Positions 5,666 to 5,713 of a stretch of 5,713 bases of DNA are shown in pieces. The notes beneath the pieces are model-generated. The model searched no databases. It had not been told where the DNA came from and saw nothing but the letters and a program-made list of their open reading frames with translations. The stretch is from an uncultured Collinsella sp. GTDB lineage: Bacteria > Actinomycetota > Coriobacteriia > Coriobacteriales > Coriobacteriaceae. The translations under genes were made by a program, and so were the position numbers. Numbering within the stretch: the first letter of the stretch is position 1; each line of letters begins with the position of its first letter. The stretch spans positions 1 through 5,713 of the forward strand of contig URNM01000116.1 in the NCBI GenBank assembly GCA_900549185.1. Direction: 5' to 3'.

Positions 5666-5713
5666 CTGTCTCTTATACACATCTGACGCTGCCGACGACT
5701 AGTCGAGTGTAGA
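5666..5713 (-). other. Synthetic Nextera (Tn5) i5-side adapter, reverse orientation
   Basis: This is the exact reverse complement of bases 2-49: mosaic end CTGTCTCTTATACACATCT (5666-5684), read-1 adapter, the same 8-base index, and the start of the P5 stem. It is not chromosomal and not a natural transposon end. It supplies a false stop codon (5684-5686) to the truncated HD gene. Confidence 0.99.

Noticed and set aside
1..5713. 48-base terminal inverted repeats resembling a Tn5-like composite element
   Set aside because: The sequence is the commercial Nextera adapter with an index and part of P5. No transposase is present and the interior is housekeeping genes.

Overview
This is a 5,616-base piece of bacterial chromosome (50-5665) with a synthetic Nextera/Tn5 sequencing adapter at each end (1-49 and 5666-5713, reverse complements of each other). 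The window edges are therefore library cut points. The two outermost genes are cut by fragmentation, not broken in the organism. The DNA is GC-rich with mostly G/C third codon positions, and all genes read left to right. Gene content and order, plus two GGGGAC-type palindromic repeats that I remember as common in Collinsella and relatives, suggest a Coriobacteriia gut bacterium such as Collinsella. That assignment is inference; no rRNA or other phylogenetic marker is present.

Left block (50-3008): the 3' part of ileS (isoleucyl-tRNA synthetase), then a repeat hairpin and an intrinsic terminator, then lspA (lipoprotein signal peptidase) coupled through a TAATG overlap to an rluD-type 23S rRNA pseudouridine synthase. 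The order ileS-lspA-rluD/ylyB is a known conserved neighbourhood in Gram-positive bacteria. Here a 218-base gap with a terminator splits ileS from the lspA-rluD pair.

Right block (3009-5665): a likely sigma-70-type promoter, a membrane-anchored family 2 glycosyltransferase of unknown product, and a terminator-like hairpin whose apical part is a GGGGACAGGCACC repeat. Then come a minimal 140-residue A24 (prepilin-peptidase-like) aspartic membrane protease and the first 248 residues of a dGTPase-like HD-domain triphosphohydrolase. The protease and the HD gene are 31 bases apart, both have strong Shine-Dalgarno sites, and they are probably co-transcribed.

Most of the window is ordinary housekeeping sequence, and I see no convincing new multi-gene system. 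The items most worth a second look are the nested palindrome that contributes the ileS stop codon, the repeat forming the apex of the terminator-like hairpin at 4395-4436, the isolated minimal A24 protease with no visible promoter of its own, and the divergent N-terminus of the HD protein.
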